From NCBI GenBank assembly GCA_023091735.1, contig JALKBU010001040.1, positions 1-17,910 on the forward strand: a DNA stretch of 17,910 bases. The letters are read 5' to 3'. This document shows positions 15,350-17,910 of the stretch, in pieces. Origin of the DNA: Trichomonas tenax (Eukaryota; Parabasalia; Trichomonadida; Trichomonadidae). The notes below the pieces were generated by a model. That model was not told the origin of the DNA and did not search any database. It saw only the letters and a program-made list of their open reading frames with translations. How positions within the stretch are numbered: position 1 is the first letter of the stretch; every line of letters starts with the position of its first letter. The position numbers were made by a program, and so were the translations under genes.

Positions 15350-16909
15350 ATGCTGAACTTATCAGACTATGAGTTCGGCGATGAAGTTGTTCCGAAACCT
15401 TATTGGATAAAACATTGCATCCATAGGGAAACAGGCGCTAAGCTTTTCGTTCAAAAGTTTTCCCTTTTACAACATTATACTTCTGAAATTATTAGATTTT
15501 TATCTTCTATAATGAAACTAAAGCAAGTTAAAATAGAAAACTTCATCAACATCATCGGATTCACGATTGATTCTCTTGATATATATGTTTTTTATGAAAA
15601 TGATGGCTTAGTCCCTGCTGATTTCTCGTGTTTATGCCCTGAAGATCATTATAAGTTGCTTGCTGACATTGCTAGAGCACTTTCTATCTTACACAAATAC
15701 GAAGCTTATCATCTTGCAGTTAAAAAACAATTTATTTTCAAAGATAACAATAACACCTTTAGAATTGGATTTATAACGCCACTGCCTCACAATACAATCG
15801 ACCCAGAAGATGAAAACAATCCTTTATTTGATAATAAACTATGTTACCACGATATCTTCCTTTACGGCCTTCTCCGTGCTGATATTTTGTTCAGTAATTC
15901 ACGCGAAGAAATTTTGGATCGAATATGGAACTTAAAAGACCCACTTACAGTTAAAGATAAACTTACAGAATCCTGTCTGTGTTTGTCTGCAGATCAAAGA
16001 CCATCATTTTCAGATTTCGCGAATGTAGAGAAGTCATATCCAGATAATATTGAATTTTCACAATCAGAGCTCTTCAACATTATCAAAGATATTAAGCCGA
16101 TTGCTGGTTCATGCTATCTCAACGGTTTCGGAGTCGAAAAAGATGTCAGCAAAGCACGTGATATATTTGCATCTTCACAAGACCCGATTTCTTTGAATGA
16201 TATGGCTAAATTTGAAATACAAAATGATCATGAACTTGCTCTAGGCTATTTACTTAAATCTATTGAATCAAATTTCTCAGTGGCCTTGAAAAATGCTGGA
16301 GTCATTTATCTTCAAGATGGTCGCATAAAAGATGGTATAAAGTTTTTACTGCAATCTGCAAATCTCGGCTTTCATGATGCATTTCTCGTTCTTGCCGATA
16401 CATTTGTGCGTTCTAACACATCAATTGCCTTTAAATTTATTGAACGTGCTGCCAAACATGGAGATACACGTGCGCTTGTTAATCTTGGCTTATATTATGA
16501 ACATGCATGGGGATGCAAACAGGACTTTCGAATGATGGCTGGTCTTTGGGTGCTTGCCGCAAAAATTGGCAACGAACAGGCCTTAAATAACATTGGAGTT
16601 CATGTGAGTTCACGAGAGACTGCAATGAAATTATGGTCGAATTTGAAAGATCCTGTTTCATTCTTCAATATGGGAAATATCTTATTAAAGAAGGGTCAAC
16701 AATTCCGCGAACAAGGAATTGAAATGATGCGCCACGCCGCAGATGCTGGCTACGTTCCAGCAATGTTCAATATGGCGGTATTACTTCGAGAAAAGAACCC
16801 CGAAGAGGCTGATTTATGGTGCACAAAGGCTTCACAGGCAAAGGCTAATGAGCTTGTAATGGAGGCGAGAATGAAGGAAATCGCATCTATTGCAGCAGAC
16901 TCATTGTGA
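15350..16909 (+). CDS. Pseudokinase with C-terminal Sel1-like repeats, 519 aa
   Basis: The N-terminal half (about 5-225) follows a protein kinase fold of the TKL type: a VAIK-like strand LFVQKF with Lys36, a hinge around IYVFYENDG (78-86), a catalytic-loop equivalent YHLAVKKQFIF (120-130), and a final ADQRPSFSDF (214-223) that matches the conserved kinase Arg region. In the loop, HRD has become HLA, so the catalytic Asp is lost; the Asn is Phe, and the DFG position reads FIT (141-143). It therefore should not phosphorylate. Residues about 250-500 hold Sel1-like repeats (AGSCYLNGFGVEKDVSKARD, LVNLGLYYEHAWGCKQDF, AADAGYVPAMFNMAVLL), which form a helical solenoid for protein binding. Kinase-plus-Sel1 proteins are numerous in trichomonads; an adaptor or signalling scaffold is likely. 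The stop is TGA. No clear initiator motif precedes the ATG. Confidence 0.88.
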   Translation: MLNLSDYEFGDEVVPKPYWIKHCIHRETGAKLFVQKFSLLQHYTSEIIRFLSSIMKLKQVKIENFINIIGFTIDSLDIYVFYENDGLVPADFSCLCPEDHYKLLADIARALSILHKYEAYHLAVKKQFIFKDNNNTFRIGFITPLPHNTIDPEDENNPLFDNKLCYHDIFLYGLLRADILFSNSREEILDRIWNLKDPLTVKDKLTESCLCLSADQRPSFSDFANVEKSYPDNIEFSQSELFNIIKDIKPIAGSCYLNGFGVEKDVSKARDIFASSQDPISLNDMAKFEIQNDHELALGYLLKSIESNFSVALKNAGVIYLQDGRIKDGIKFLLQSANLGFHDAFLVLADTFVRSNTSIAFKFIERAAKHGDTRALVNLGLYYEHAWGCKQDFRMMAGLWVLAAKIGNEQALNNIGVHVSSRETAMKLWSNLKDPVSFFNMGNILLKKGQQFREQGIEMMRHAADAGYVPAMFNMAVLLREKNPEEADLWCTKASQAKANELVMEARMKEIASIAADSL

Positions 16910-17280
16910 TATTATATCTATGTTATCCTTCATAAAATGTTATACTTTGTTCTAAATTTCAAAGGCCGGTATTTTAATAACGTCTCAAGCAATATTAGAT
17001 GATGCATATCGATAGCTACCATTCTAGATCAAATTTTTTATATAATCCGGAATTTCGAAACGAAATCGAAACAGATAAATATAATAAAGCATCTTTTGCA
17101 GTCGGATATAGAAGTTGAAAATATGCTATATGACCTTCATTTTAGGACAGAATGAACAATCTATTTATTTTCTGACATTGTCATATGTAAAGAAAAATGT
17201 AAAGTCATGCTATGACAGAAACATTTATTCAATTGACAGCCTATGGCCGGCAATCTGCATATATTCAGACAAACTGGTGT

Positions 17281-17323
17281 ATAAATATATATAATCATTT
17301 GAATTGTTCGATTTTTTCAATTC
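17281..17323. repeat. Dispersed repeat, copy 2
   Basis: This 43-base block is the partner of 3948-3988, in the same orientation, differing by one TA insertion and three substitutions by hand alignment. It lies about 370 bases after the pseudokinase stop. Confidence 0.6.
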
Positions 17324-17734
17324 TGAGATATTGAAATTATAACATCATAATAATATACAGTATGACCATATGAAACTATTGAAGCAAATTGAAAAGAAAA
17401 TAATCTGAATTGAATGAGATTATCTGATAAATTACAATTAGTAATATTATTAAAATTATTCAGAAATGTATTTTTATCATTTACATAATTAATAGCATCA
17501 GATATAATACCAACTTTATTCCCATATACGATATCACTTGTATTTCACATTCTTTATACAGAAAGGATAGACGTTTAATATTTCATATTTAACCTCATAA
17601 TCTTTCAAAGGTATGAATGTGATCTTTTCTTTGGAAATAAAAAATAAATTATTTTAAAAAGTGATTAGATTTTATAAAGTCATAAGTTTTAAAATTAATA
17701 ATAACGTTTATTTTGAAAGAATTGAAAAATTTAA

Positions 17735-17824
17735 TCCCTACATGCGAGGGACCCAAGTTTGCACCAATGACTCTGACAAGGTCTAGGGAAAATTTTTCCT
17801 TCTGCGGTGTAGTCCCGCGACCTT
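17735..17824. ncRNA. Possible structured RNA: cluster of hairpins
   Basis: Within 90 bases there are a TCCCT/AGGGA stem with a 7-base loop (17735-17751), and a stem AAGGTC/GACCTT (17778-17783 with 17819-17824) that encloses two further hairpins: GGAAA/TTTCC (17787-17799) and GCGG/CCGC with a 7-base loop (17804-17818). On the plus strand AAATTTTTC followed by the GCGG hairpin also looks like an Sm site plus 3' stem-loop of a spliceosomal RNA. It is not a tRNA: the loop lacks U33 on both strands and no B box is seen. The patch is GC-richer than its surroundings. Strand and identity are unknown. Confidence 0.3.
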
Positions 17825-17910
17825 CATAACTTTTTATCTGATCAATATTTTTTCGATTTGAAAGTACTTTCATGTACATATTGATAGTTGTCTATCCAGT
17901 GGTGTAAGTG

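Larger units (their letters stand above)
16910..17910. other. Intergenic region to the right edge
   Basis: This AT-rich stretch contains the second dispersed repeat copy (17281-17323) and a GC-richer hairpin cluster (17735-17824). A minus-strand frame of 76 codons spans the cluster (17649-17879). Its middle (YEGRGTTPQKEKFSLDL) is protein-like but the last 25 residues look like AT-rich noise, and I match it to no family. I make no gene call here. Confidence 0.45.

Noticed and set aside
17735..17751. 5-bp stem with 7-base loop as a tRNA anticodon arm
   Set aside because: Position 33 is not T on either strand and no D or T arm can be found around it.
1..17910. CRISPR arrays, bacterial insertion sequences, rRNA genes
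   Set aside because: No regularly spaced repeats, no transposase frame with flanking inverted repeats, and no rRNA-like conserved blocks were seen.

Overview
The window looks like nuclear DNA of an AT-rich, intron-poor protist, most probably a trichomonad (Tritrichomonas- or Trichomonas-like). The evidence is that every large gene is one uninterrupted reading frame, no trichomonad-type intron motif pair was found inside a gene, intergenic DNA is very AT-rich, TAAA (the trichomonad poly(A) signal) lies at or shortly after several stop codons, and the gene families fit: very long coiled-coil proteins and a kinase-like/Sel1-repeat protein. The lineage is inferred from style; no marker gene proves it.

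Layout, left to right. 1-190 (-): a stop-free stretch that may be the inner part of a gene running off the left edge. 341-3289 (+): a 982-residue coiled-coil protein whose stop codon lies inside a perfect 28-bp palindrome. 3300-4185: intergenic, with one copy of a dispersed repeat. 4186-5091 (-): a short, degenerate circularly permuted GTPase of the GNL3/NUG1/YlqF group. 5092-7042: a long gene-poor stretch holding an orphan open frame (5935-6285), a 46-codon ORF that resembles the C-terminal end of phage tail-fibre/collar proteins (6441-6581), and a T-run plus (TTTG)n microsatellite. 7043-8857 (+): a 604-residue protein with a ubiquitin-like/doublecortin-like N-terminus and a P-loop NTPase domain whose Walker A lysine is Arg. 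8858-9816: the space between two convergent genes, with two hairpin-rich patches. 9817-11733 (-): gamma-tubulin complex component GCP2. 11808-14048 (-): cytosolic glutaminyl-tRNA synthetase, only 74 bp upstream of GCP2 on the same strand. 14049-15349: a divergent intergenic region. 15350-16909 (+): a pseudokinase/Sel1-repeat protein. 16910-17910: intergenic, with the second repeat copy and a compact GC-richer set of hairpins that could be a structured RNA.

No operon logic is expected in such a genome. GlnRS and GCP2 are housekeeping genes for translation and microtubule nucleation. The coiled-coil protein and the possible doublecortin-like protein could be cytoskeletal, but shared function from proximity is not supported. 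The most unusual items are the doublecortin-like/P-loop fusion, the tail-fibre-like micro-ORF within decayed-looking DNA, the palindrome over a stop codon, the loss of GTPase motifs in the GNL3-like protein, and the hairpin cluster near the right edge.
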